NCBI RefSeq assembly: GCF_025147485.1
Contig: NZ_CP102263.1
Location: 4,353,501 to 4,417,500, forward strand
Direction of reading: 5' to 3'
From: Bacteroides uniformis
GTDB lineage: Bacteria > Bacteroidota > Bacteroidia > Bacteroidales > Bacteroidaceae
Length of the DNA stretch: 64,000 nucleotides
Shown: positions 44,326 to 53,249 of the stretch, piece after piece
How the letters are laid out: the number at the start of each line of letters is the position of its first letter
Numbering within the stretch: the stretch's first letter is position 1
Notes under the pieces: model-generated
Databases searched by the model: none
What the model was told of the DNA's origin: nothing
Seen by the model: only the letters and a program-made list of their open reading frames with translations
Position numbers and translations under genes: made by a program

Positions 44326-44365
44326 AATTAGCCCCTGCGATATAAAACGACCGCAGGGGCTAATT
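44326..44365. terminator. Bidirectional terminator
   Basis: AATTAGCCCCTGCG (44326-44339) and CGCAGGGGCTAATT (44352-44365) are a perfect 14-bp stem with a 12-base loop and a T-tract on the plus strand. It separates the converging acidic hypothetical gene and the polysaccharide locus. Confidence 0.9.
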
Positions 44366-44385
44366 CTTTTTTACCTATACAATAC

Positions 44386-47300
44386 CTAACGTATCTTAAT
44401 TCCATAGAAAGAACTTGAGGTGGTAACAAAAAGCATATCCTTCTGCCTTCCACCAATTGCCAAGGAAATCGGGCGTTCTTCTATCTGAATACGTCTCTGC
44501 TCTTTACCAGATTTGTCATAGACAAATATTTCACCATCAGCAACATAAACATTCCCGTCAGCATCAGTCACATTACTGTATTGGCCATAAGGACATATTA
44601 TTCCTTGTTCTGTCAAACGGCCATCCACACCAACAGAAAGTTGTACTGTCGTTTTATTCATCTCATTTACAATATAAACCGGTTCTGACTGACCGGGCAC
44701 TGTAACAGTCAAAGCACAAGAACGCCCCAAATCATAGGTATCCGGAATAATTGTCACGCCATCCGGAGCGACAAAACTATACTCAGGCATACTGGCAACC
44801 ACCTTGTCAAAGTCACCTCTCCAACGACTGGAAGGGTGAATGACTTTCTGTATATTCTTCATACTGGCTGTAACGACACGTGGCATAGGCTTCATCGTAG
44901 CATCCACGTTATCCGGATTAAAAGAATACCCCCAAGCACTCCAGCCACTGTTACCCCAACCACTGTACATCGGATTATCATCCGGCAAGCGCACTACCGT
45001 TTCCTGCTTGCCGTTCACCAGATAACCCGGCTGAGGGTCATAGCGGAAAATAACCAGTAGATTGTCTTGCGTATCAGTAGCCAATGTAAAAGGCTTCCAG
45101 GGATAATCGGCTATCAAAGTAATCTGCTCCGTGTCTGCCGACCATTTATAGATTTTCTTCAGACGGTTTTCACAGAAGTAGATATTTCCTTTACTGTCGG
45201 TAGTAGCTCCGGAGGCTAGTTCAAAACCGGTAGCCAGCTTCACTGGCTTGTCCATGACCGTGCAGGAAGGGCGAAGGCTCTTCTCGCTACCCGAAACAGT
45301 GAGACGGGCAAAGTCCCACGAATAAACGGGCAACTTCTTATTCATATCATATATAGGAAACTCTATGACTGGTAATATCTGCGTATAATTGTGCATATTA
45401 CGGAAAGTGATATTCTTGCAATCCCATATGCGGAAACCTATCCTCTTCGGCATAAAGGCACGGATAACGCGATACATCCACACATTTACCATTTCGATAT
45501 TTTGACAATTGGACATTTCTGCCATATAACAATCAGGCCCTTCACGACCTTCTTCCTCAAACTGGAAAGCATAAATTTTCCAGTTGGCCACATTATGGAA
45601 ACGGGCTTCAGTACGGACATGATGCTCCAAAGACATGGCATAAATACGTCCCGGAGTCTTCGTTTCGCTAATATAAAGCCCACTGGCAGCATACGTACTG
45701 GCTGTCCAAACATCCTTAATTGTCCCGCCGCCATTGTTTGTAATCCACAAACTCCAATACTGGTTGTCCCAAGCCATATCCTTACCGGTTTCCATGACCG
45801 GAGAAGACGGGGAACTAATCCGACGCTCGTCCCTGCGGTAAGACGACTGTCCGGAAGCATTCGGAGCAGGTTTGCGCAAGGTACCGTGCCCGCCTACAAA
45901 CTTCACATCATTCAAGTACGAGCGCTCACCCGCCATCCATTTACAGCCGACAGCACGGTAATTATACGCACCGGTATTAATACCTATGCCATTCAGCATG
46001 TCGTCGCCACCTTCGGAAGATTCAACCAAAGGCACAGGCACGCCGAAACCACTGAATGCAGGCTCGCTTTCCTTCAACAGAAATTGAGTCCCAAAAGGAT
46101 GCAGCCCAATCAGCTTAGTACCGGGAGACAGCTTCAACGTTCTCGTCAGGCGATACCAACCCTGGGGCACATAGATGTTTTTATGCAAAGAGACAGCTTT
46201 CTCAAAAACTTCCGTATCATCAGTCTCGCCATCACCTTTTGCCCCTAAGTCTCGGATATTGACCCATGTCTCCATTGCCGGAAGAACCGGAAGGTCCTTG
46301 CCAAGTGTAACCGGCAGTTTTGCCACCGGCTCTATTTCACATATTTCCCTGAAAGAAGAAGCATCATTCAAATCCTGATACACCAGACCGTAAGTAAACT
46401 CCTTGACTCTGTACATTTTTGCTTTTCCGGCAACTTTCTTTCCACTTTGAGCATAGCCCACCAGTACGGGAACATTCCTGCAATCCACATTCACCAGATT
46501 CAATTGCGAAAAAGTATTTCCCTCTACGCTCACCCTGACACCGGCTTCCGAAATATTCTCCCACAACGAATTCTCCACATGAAGACGGTCTGCCAGATTC
46601 TCTGCCATTTCAAAGGCAACGGGCGTATTCTTCACATGCATATTGACGATGGCAAACCCCACCTCTTTTGAATAGACAGCCGCCTTTCTCTGCCCCTCAA
46701 AGTAAGTATCGACCATCATCATAGGCCATCCCGGAGAAGTCCTGGAGGAAATTATCCCATATTCACCGCCATAAAACCTGACGTCTTCCAGTTCATTGCC
46801 AACATCATACATGCCGGCTTTCCCCGAACCAATCCGAATGTCGCAATGATTGATAAATCCATGCTGGGCAAAATGCGCACGAATGGCGACGGCTTGAGGA
46901 TTACCTTTGTCTATACGGAAATCCACATTGGACACCGCACTATAGAAAGTACCTGCACCGGCATCCGAAGGCTTCCTGCCCTCTTGTGCCAGCCCTCCCG
47001 TAAACCATATCATATAATTTTGAGTAGTCTGGAAACCGGGTGTATCGGCTCCCAAATAAATCACCGGCCGTTTCTTCCCATAACCAATCAGCCGAATGGA
47101 TGAGGGAATTTGAATCGTCTTGCTAATACGATAATTTCCTTCCGGCAGAAACAGTATCCCAAAGTTCTTTTCGCGCTTCACCTGATTGATTGCCTCTTGA
47201 AGTGCATCGGTCACGTCGGACTTTCCATCAGCCTTGAAGCCGTAATTCTCCGGGGTAAAGTAGAATGCTTCCGGATCGTCCGGTCTTTGCGTATAGGTGG

Positions 47301-47388
47301 AACCACCCTCTGCCGCCCACCCGGACGGCATATTACCGATAATCCAACAGACTATCAGCAGGTATCTCATTATTTGATAATTTCTCAT
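44386..47388 (-). CDS. Secreted double beta-helix and propeller protein, paralogue 1 (pectate_lyase_3/GH28-related)
   Basis: A 1000-residue secreted protein (hydrophobic YLLIVCWIIGNMPSGWA near the N-terminus). Two right-handed beta-helix domains start with near-identical cores: YGFKADGKSDVTDALQEAIN (about 48) and LGAKGDGETDDTEVFEKAV (about 380). The last 300 residues are an NHL/SMP-30-like propeller (ASGATTDSKGNIYFCENRLK, VTDADGNVYVADGEIFVYD). Tandem beta-helices recall GH55 exo-1,3-glucanases, but no catalytic residues could be confirmed. It lies last in the leftward arm, 29 bases after paralogue 2. Confidence 0.85.
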   Translation of the reverse strand: MRNYQIMRYLLIVCWIIGNMPSGWAAEGGSTYTQRPDDPEAFYFTPENYGFKADGKSDVTDALQEAINQVKREKNFGILFLPEGNYRISKTIQIPSSIRLIGYGKKRPVIYLGADTPGFQTTQNYMIWFTGGLAQEGRKPSDAGAGTFYSAVSNVDFRIDKGNPQAVAIRAHFAQHGFINHCDIRIGSGKAGMYDVGNELEDVRFYGGEYGIISSRTSPGWPMMMVDTYFEGQRKAAVYSKEVGFAIVNMHVKNTPVAFEMAENLADRLHVENSLWENISEAGVRVSVEGNTFSQLNLVNVDCRNVPVLVGYAQSGKKVAGKAKMYRVKEFTYGLVYQDLNDASSFREICEIEPVAKLPVTLGKDLPVLPAMETWVNIRDLGAKGDGETDDTEVFEKAVSLHKNIYVPQGWYRLTRTLKLSPGTKLIGLHPFGTQFLLKESEPAFSGFGVPVPLVESSEGGDDMLNGIGINTGAYNYRAVGCKWMAGERSYLNDVKFVGGHGTLRKPAPNASGQSSYRRDERRISSPSSPVMETGKDMAWDNQYWSLWITNNGGGTIKDVWTASTYAASGLYISETKTPGRIYAMSLEHHVRTEARFHNVANWKIYAFQFEEEGREGPDCYMAEMSNCQNIEMVNVWMYRVIRAFMPKRIGFRIWDCKNITFRNMHNYTQILPVIEFPIYDMNKKLPVYSWDFARLTVSGSEKSLRPSCTVMDKPVKLATGFELASGATTDSKGNIYFCENRLKKIYKWSADTEQITLIADYPWKPFTLATDTQDNLLVIFRYDPQPGYLVNGKQETVVRLPDDNPMYSGWGNSGWSAWGYSFNPDNVDATMKPMPRVVTASMKNIQKVIHPSSRWRGDFDKVVASMPEYSFVAPDGVTIIPDTYDLGRSCALTVTVPGQSEPVYIVNEMNKTTVQLSVGVDGRLTEQGIICPYGQYSNVTDADGNVYVADGEIFVYDKSGKEQRRIQIEERPISLAIGGRQKDMLFVTTSSSFYGIKIR

Positions 47389-47417
47389 TACACAGATTGT
47401 TTTAATATGGATTTTCC

Positions 47418-50400
47418 TTATTTAATACGTACACCAAAGAACTTGGAACGGCCTGTGACAAACAATGTATTGCCATCCTTACCGCCAAACTGTAATGTGG
47501 ACGGACGTTCGGGAACACGAATCATCCCTTTCTTCTTGCCATCCTTATCAAATACATATATTTCTCCGTCAGCCACATACAAGTTCCCTTCCTTATCTAC
47601 AGCAGAACCAAATTCGCCCTGCTCCACAAAATAGCTCAAGTTGGAGAGCGTGCCGTCATTGGCCACATCCATCTTCACCATTCTGCGGTCATATTCATCA
47701 GATGTATAGAAAGGCTTTCCCGGATAGGCTTCCAGCAGGGAAGAACTACGTGACAAGTCGAAATAATGAGGAATGATAGTTTTTCCATCCGGTGCCAGGA
47801 AGCACATTTCAGGAACATAGACCGACACCGCATTGAAATCGTGGAAGTCTCTCCAACGGTTAGAAGGATAAAGAGCCTTATACACGTTCTTCACTTGACC
47901 CATCGGAACACGCGGCAACAGTTTGATGGTCTCTTCCGGATTTTCCGGGTCAATGGAGTAGACTCTCATTGTATATGCGGAATTACCATATCCGCTGAAA
48001 GAAGTACCTTTTGTATCAGGCATTACCGGCATTTCCTCCGGCTTACCATTAATCAGATATCCCGGCTGCGCATCATATCTGAACAATACCAATAGATTAT
48101 CTTCTGAATCAAAAGCCAGGTTGGAGGGTTTCCACGGGAAATCTGCCAGCAGCGACAAGCTGTTTGTCTCTACCGACCACTTAAAGATACGACGCATCCG
48201 ATGGTCGCAGAAGTAAATGTTACCTTTACTGTCGCGCGCAATGCCTTCGGCAAATTCCAAATCGGAAGCCAATTGGTTCACCTTACCTATTTCATTGCCT
48301 AACGATTGCTGATGAGGTTCTTTTCCGGTTACAATCAAGCGAGAAAGTTCCCACGGGCGGATGTCAATGTCTTTGTTGACATCGAACACTGCAATGTTAT
48401 TCGTATATTTAATCTGAGAATAGTTATGCAGGTTCAGAAATGCGATGTTCTCGCAATTGCGGATACGTACAGAACTGTGATACGGTTCATTGACACGGAT
48501 AACGCGGAACATATACAAGTTTGCAAAGGTCACATCTTTGCAGTCGTCCATCTCTATCGGTTGGCAATCGGTACTTTCGCGGCTCTCTTCCTCGGTTTGC
48601 ATGCAATACACCTTCCAGTTGGACACCTTGCTGAAACGTACTTCATTTCTTACATGATGCTCGATGGACATGGCATAGATACGCCCCGGAGTAGAAGTAT
48701 TGTTGGCATAGAAACCATTGGTGGCATATGTGCTTGCTGTCCAGATATCTTTAAAGGTGCCACCACCGTTGTTGGTCACCCACAGACTCCAATACTGGTT
48801 GTCCCAAGCAAGATCCATGCCCGAAGCCGCTACCGGATTATCGGGAGAACTGATACGAGCCGGTCTGTTCCACCGGCCACGTGGTTCCTCAACACCCGGT
48901 TTAGGTTTCCATAAACCGCCATGCCCGCCTACAAACTTCACGTCATTCATATAAGAATCTGCATTTGCCATCCACTTCACACCTACAGCACGATAGTTAT
49001 AACCGCCGGTATTGATACCAATGCCCATCAGCATATTTGCACCGCCTTCCGAAGATTCCACCATCGCTTTCGGACCGCCAAAACCACTGAATGCAGCAGT
49101 ACTTTCGTCCAGCCGGAACTGAGTGCCAAAAGGATGCAGGCCTATCAACTTGGTATCGGGCTTCATCTTCAAAGTTTCGGTAATGCGATACCAGCCCTGG
49201 GGCACATAGATATTATCGTACTTGTCAATAGCCTCCTGGATGGCCTTCGTATCATCCGTTTCCCCATCTCCCTTTGCACCGAATTCGCGCAGATTTACCC
49301 ATGTTGCCATTGCAGGCAGTGCAGGGATGTCCATCAGTTGGGCAACCGGCATCTTCTGTATCGGTTCAATATCAACCAACGTTTCATATTCCGGCATATC
49401 CACCATGTCATCCATCTGCAAGCCGTGGTCGTATGACTTTACCTTATAGATTTTATGAGAAACATGGGTGGCCGTATTGCTACGGGTATATTTCGCCAAG
49501 GTCGGTACATTCTTACAATATACATTGCGAAAGGTTATCTGATTGTTGCTGTTGTTCTCGTTGGTAATCACCACTGCCGGACCACTTACATTTTCAAAAT
49601 AGCTGTTTTCCAAAAATAACTTGTCGCAATAATTAGGGTCAATATCAAATACAGCCGGAACATTCTTGGCATACAGATTCACCATTGCCAAACCGGACTC
49701 CTGACAACGAAGAGCAGCTACACGTTGTCCCTCAAAATAAGAGTCGACCATCATTACCGGCCATCCGGGAGAAGCTTTTGTCGTATAAATGCCATAATCT
49801 CCCCCGTAAAAAGCAACGTTTTCCAACTCATTGCCCACATCGAACAGACCAGCCTTGCCTTTACCTATGTATACGGCCACATAACTGATAAAACTGTGTT
49901 GGGCAAAGTGTGTGCGTAGCGCCACTGCATGCGGATTACCATCTTCTATGCGCAAGTTGATATTCGACATGGCACTGTAGAACGTACTGGCACCGGCATC
50001 ACGGGGTTTCTCACCTTCCTTGACAACGGCTCCCGTAAACCAGAACATGTATTTAGCTTTTCCTTTATCATCAGCTACTTCCTCCTGAAAACCCGGAGAA
50101 TTCTTAGCCAGAATAAATTCCGGGCGATTCTTTCCATAGCCAATCAAACGAATAGCCGTAGGAATATAAATGGTCTTGCTGATTTTATATTTACCTTCAG
50201 GGATAAAAAGGATTCCGAAATTCTTTTCTTTCTTCACTTGATTAATCGCTGCCTGCAAAGCATCCGATACATCCATCTTTCCATCCGCCTTTATAGGATA
50301 GTTCTCGGGAGTGAAATAAAAAGCTTCGGAGTCATTGGGTTTTAGAGGATAAATCGAATTCAATTGTACAGCATACAACTGAGTACATATCATCCCCAGC

Positions 50401-50432
50401 AAAATTAAAATAATCGTGTTCAATTTCTTCAT
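47418..50432 (-). CDS. Secreted double beta-helix and propeller protein, paralogue 2
   Basis: A 1004-residue protein with a signal peptide (TIILILLGMICTQLYA) and the same three-part plan as its neighbour: beta-helix one (YPIKADGKMDVSDALQAAIN), beta-helix two (FGAKGDGETDDTKAIQEAID) and a propeller (EGIARDSKGNIYFCDHRMRR, VDKEGNLYVADGEIYVFDKD). Long identical stretches (FGTQF, YNYRAVG.KWMA, WDNQYWSLWVTNNGGG) show recent tandem duplication followed by divergence. It probably attacks or binds the same glycan as the SusC/SusD pair. It begins after a terminator behind the DUF3823 gene. Confidence 0.85.
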   Translation of the reverse strand: MKKLNTIILILLGMICTQLYAVQLNSIYPLKPNDSEAFYFTPENYPIKADGKMDVSDALQAAINQVKKEKNFGILFIPEGKYKISKTIYIPTAIRLIGYGKNRPEFILAKNSPGFQEEVADDKGKAKYMFWFTGAVVKEGEKPRDAGASTFYSAMSNINLRIEDGNPHAVALRTHFAQHSFISYVAVYIGKGKAGLFDVGNELENVAFYGGDYGIYTTKASPGWPVMMVDSYFEGQRVAALRCQESGLAMVNLYAKNVPAVFDIDPNYCDKLFLENSYFENVSGPAVVITNENNSNNQITFRNVYCKNVPTLAKYTRSNTATHVSHKIYKVKSYDHGLQMDDMVDMPEYETLVDIEPIQKMPVAQLMDIPALPAMATWVNLREFGAKGDGETDDTKAIQEAIDKYDNIYVPQGWYRITETLKMKPDTKLIGLHPFGTQFRLDESTAAFSGFGGPKAMVESSEGGANMLMGIGINTGGYNYRAVGVKWMANADSYMNDVKFVGGHGGLWKPKPGVEEPRGRWNRPARISSPDNPVAASGMDLAWDNQYWSLWVTNNGGGTFKDIWTASTYATNGFYANNTSTPGRIYAMSIEHHVRNEVRFSKVSNWKVYCMQTEEESRESTDCQPIEMDDCKDVTFANLYMFRVIRVNEPYHSSVRIRNCENIAFLNLHNYSQIKYTNNIAVFDVNKDIDIRPWELSRLIVTGKEPHQQSLGNEIGKVNQLASDLEFAEGIARDSKGNIYFCDHRMRRIFKWSVETNSLSLLADFPWKPSNLAFDSEDNLLVLFRYDAQPGYLINGKPEEMPVMPDTKGTSFSGYGNSAYTMRVYSIDPENPEETIKLLPRVPMGQVKNVYKALYPSNRWRDFHDFNAVSVYVPEMCFLAPDGKTIIPHYFDLSRSSSLLEAYPGKPFYTSDEYDRRMVKMDVANDGTLSNLSYFVEQGEFGSAVDKEGNLYVADGEIYVFDKDGKKKGMIRVPERPSTLQFGGKDGNTLFVTGRSKFFGVRIK

Positions 50433-50455
50433 GGTCTTATTTTTAATGTATGGAT

Positions 50456-50489
50456 AAAAAAAGACGTTCTGCCGTCAAGCAGAACGTCT
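50456..50489 (-). terminator. Intrinsic terminator inside the leftward polysaccharide arm
   Basis: AGACGTTCTGC (50462-50472) and GCAGAACGTCT (50479-50489) pair around CGTCAA. On the minus strand a run of seven T follows. It lies between the DUF3823 gene and the beta-helix genes, so the latter are probably expressed at a lower level by read-through. Confidence 0.85.
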
Positions 50490-50503
50490 CCCTCTGCTAT
50501 AAA

Positions 50504-51220
50504 TTACAATTTTATAACTACTACCGGCGCATAATTATGCCGTACAGTGCCCACACCCGAAACATCAGCCAGAGCGCCAATACGGAAATAATAATTCTTG
50601 CTGTATTTCAAGACATCAGCATTTTGTCCCAGATCGATGGACAATGTATAAATATCAGCGCTATTTATAGCAGTACTCGGACTAAACACTTGCTTATCAG
50701 TCCCTCCATTCAACGTCAATTTCACATTGTTACCTACCCACATATCTGAAAAAGCAAACAACTGAATCTCTTTCAATTTCACTTCTTGTTTACCAGCTTC
50801 CAACGAGAATGTAGCAGTAATTACATTGCCATTCTTTTCTACTTTTGGACTTTTGACGCGAATATAAGGAATAACCTTGAAATCATACACATTATCCCCT
50901 GACTTAACAACAAAATCCTTCACTTCAAATGGATAAAAATTCCCATTTTCAAAACGAACATCATAAGTGGCAGCAAAAACCATATTGTTACGATATTCTC
51001 CGGTATTTGTGATATACCAGGTTTGATCCGTAGCATTAGTAAATCCATGCTCCCTCACTTTAATTGCATTACCGTTTTCCATATCGGAACCTACAAGTTC
51101 ACCTGTCTGTTCGTCAAGGATAGAACCATGTATGGAAGCATCCGGTCCCTCATAATTATCAATTTCACAAGATGTCAATGCAAATAAGAAGCATGACACA
51201 AATAACAATATCTTTTTCAT
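50504..51220 (-). CDS. DUF3823-family surface lipoprotein (SusE-position)
   Basis: A 238-residue lipoprotein (lipobox ALTSC) with an N-terminal Ig/carboxypeptidase-regulatory-like domain (DASIHGSILDEQTGELVGSD) and a second beta domain, matching DUF3823. It sits directly after susD, the usual place for SusE/SusF-like glycan-binding surface proteins. It is expected on the cell surface near SusCD. It starts 25 bases after the susD stop. A terminator follows. Confidence 0.87.
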   Translation of the reverse strand: MKKILLFVSCFLFALTSCEIDNYEGPDASIHGSILDEQTGELVGSDMENGNAIKVREHGFTNATDQTWYITNTGEYRNNMVFAATYDVRFENGNFYPFEVKDFVVKSGDNVYDFKVIPYIRVKSPKVEKNGNVITATFSLEAGKQEVKLKEIQLFAFSDMWVGNNVKLTLNGGTDKQVFSPSTAINSADIYTLSIDLGQNADVLKYSKNYYFRIGALADVSGVGTVRHNYAPVVVIKL

Positions 51221-51245
51221 AACTTTCTACTTAATATTATTCAAA

Positions 51246-53237
51246 TTAATGACCTGGATTCTGAACTAAACCATTCGTGGCAATATTAGGTATGCCCCTA
51301 TAGTAGTTGATGTTCTGGAAAGTACGCCCTCCTCTTGTTTCGTCACCAAAGTAGTTCACCCTTGCAAAGACATATTTAGGCTCTGCACCACGCAAGTCAA
51401 GCATCGGCACCAAAGCTTTACGAATTCTATTATTGCTGAACTCAGTATGGAATTCCCTACGACGATTCATATCCCAAAAACGCTTTCCTTCAAACGCCAT
51501 CTCCACACGACGTTCCTTCAAAACACTCTCTAATGTCAAAGATATCCGGTCGGTATGTCCGGCTCTACGTCGCAAAGCATTCAAATAGTTCTCAGCCAAT
51601 TCCTTATCGCCAAATCCACTACCATTTTCCACAACAGCCTCAGCATAATTCAGGTAGACTTCTGCCAAACGCATATCAATATAAGAGGTAGTGGACGAAA
51701 GACGGTCGGGAGACATGCTCTCGCCCTCGGGCATATACTTACGAACTCCAAAACCTGTAGCAGTCCAATTAGCATCCTCACCACTGTTCACATTATTAAA
51801 TCCAGAGAACATGGTTTCACCTTCGGCTCCTAAAGCATAATATGTTGTTCCATTTTTCTGAGTAGACTCGTTTGAATAAGCCACATAGCTATTATTGTCC
51901 TTAATAAATCCGCCCTGGATAATAATCTCAGTGCCGGCATAAGATGAACCCGGCACAACCACACTTGCCAACAGACGTGCATCCTTGTTGGCAAACGGTT
52001 CATACAAATCGTTATATTTAACAAAAGGTACCGACATCAAGGTGTTCACTACAGAAGCATTATTCATATTATGGAAATTAGGGATATAAGCATCTTCATT
52101 CCCATCCGTACGAGTTACAATCTTTGCACTTTTTCCCGTGCCGTCATCCGTATAATCTTCAAACAAATCAACGATTTCCAACATCGGATTGAAACGTCCA
52201 TATTTCAGAGCGCCCGGATTGACTTGAGGAAGGATATTAAACTGAGCATAGCTATGTCCCTGATTAGTATTGGTTGTTCCATTAAGATACGCTTTACTGA
52301 AAATGACCTCTTCATTCTGGTCATTCAGGAACAAGGCCTGGAAGTTTGATGCAGCCTCCTTAACAGTAGCCGGAGCAGGCTTATAAAGAGATTTACCGGA
52401 ATTCTCTATAAGGGACTTAGATGCTTCAATACATTCTTTATAGAATGCATCGGCATCGGCAGAAGTCATTCCACCCACCAGTTTCTGAGTGACAGCTTCA
52501 CCAGCCAAAGGTGCCAGATTCCAATACTTGGCTACAGAAGCTGCATGAAGTGCAACTCTTGACTTCAACGCATAAGCTGCCCACTTGGTTACGCGATACA
52601 AATCCGAACCAGAAGTCGCATCGGGCAAAGTAGCAGCAGCAAGGGTGCACTCATTCAATACAAATTTCCAAGTATCCAACTCTGTACTGCGGGGAACTGC
52701 CACAGCGCCCGGTCCACCATCGGCATAATCATCGTCCTGCACTTTGTCAATCAGAGGAACGCCTCCATATCTTTTTACAAGCCCATAATACATATAAGCA
52801 CGTGCAAAATGGGCTTCACCAGTCATACGATCCGCATCTGCAACAGAAATTGTTCCTGCTTCTTTGGCTTTTTCTACATTTTGCATAAAAATATTCACTT
52901 GACGAATATCTCCATAGGGCCAATAATTGAATCCTTCATAACCTATATCCACTCCTCCGTCACTACGGGTAGCTTCGTCGGTAAGAAATGCTAAATTAGT
53001 AGTTTCATTCACACCATCATAACCGCGTTGATTAAAACCAGCATTCGGACGATAATTAAAATCTTCCATAGGAATCATGGTATATATGTTTGCCAATAGT
53101 GCCTTTACACCACCTTCTGTCTCCAATAACTGATCGGGAGACACTTTATCCAGCGGTTCAAGTTCCAAGAAGGCATTACAACCGGACAATCCCATCAATG
53201 CACATAACGAGAATATCGATAAAATATTTTTTTTCAT
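51246..53237 (-). CDS. SusD/RagB-family outer-membrane glycan-binding lipoprotein
   Basis: A 663-residue lipoprotein (lipobox LSGC) that closes over the SusC pore and delivers glycan. SusD hallmarks are the N-terminal FLELEPLDKVSPDQLLETEGG, TPR-like helices (EAHFARAYMYYGLVKRYGGVPL) and the C-terminal block LKERRVEMAFEGKRFWDMNR. It begins 12 bases after the susC stop. Length is at the large end of the family. Confidence 0.96.
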   Translation of the reverse strand: MKKNILSIFSLCALMGLSGCNAFLELEPLDKVSPDQLLETEGGVKALLANIYTMIPMEDFNYRPNAGFNQRGYDGVNETTNLAFLTDEATRSDGGVDIGYEGFNYWPYGDIRQVNIFMQNVEKAKEAGTISVADADRMTGEAHFARAYMYYGLVKRYGGVPLIDKVQDDDYADGGPGAVAVPRSTELDTWKFVLNECTLAAATLPDATSGSDLYRVTKWAAYALKSRVALHAASVAKYWNLAPLAGEAVTQKLVGGMTSADADAFYKECIEASKSLIENSGKSLYKPAPATVKEAASNFQALFLNDQNEEVIFSKAYLNGTTNTNQGHSYAQFNILPQVNPGALKYGRFNPMLEIVDLFEDYTDDGTGKSAKIVTRTDGNEDAYIPNFHNMNNASVVNTLMSVPFVKYNDLYEPFANKDARLLASVVVPGSSYAGTEIIIQGGFIKDNNSYVAYSNESTQKNGTTYYALGAEGETMFSGFNNVNSGEDANWTATGFGVRKYMPEGESMSPDRLSSTTSYIDMRLAEVYLNYAEAVVENGSGFGDKELAENYLNALRRRAGHTDRISLTLESVLKERRVEMAFEGKRFWDMNRRREFHTEFSNNRIRKALVPMLDLRGAEPKYVFARVNYFGDETRGGRTFQNINYYRGIPNIATNGLVQNPGH

Positions 53238-53249
53238 GGTATTTCAGAA

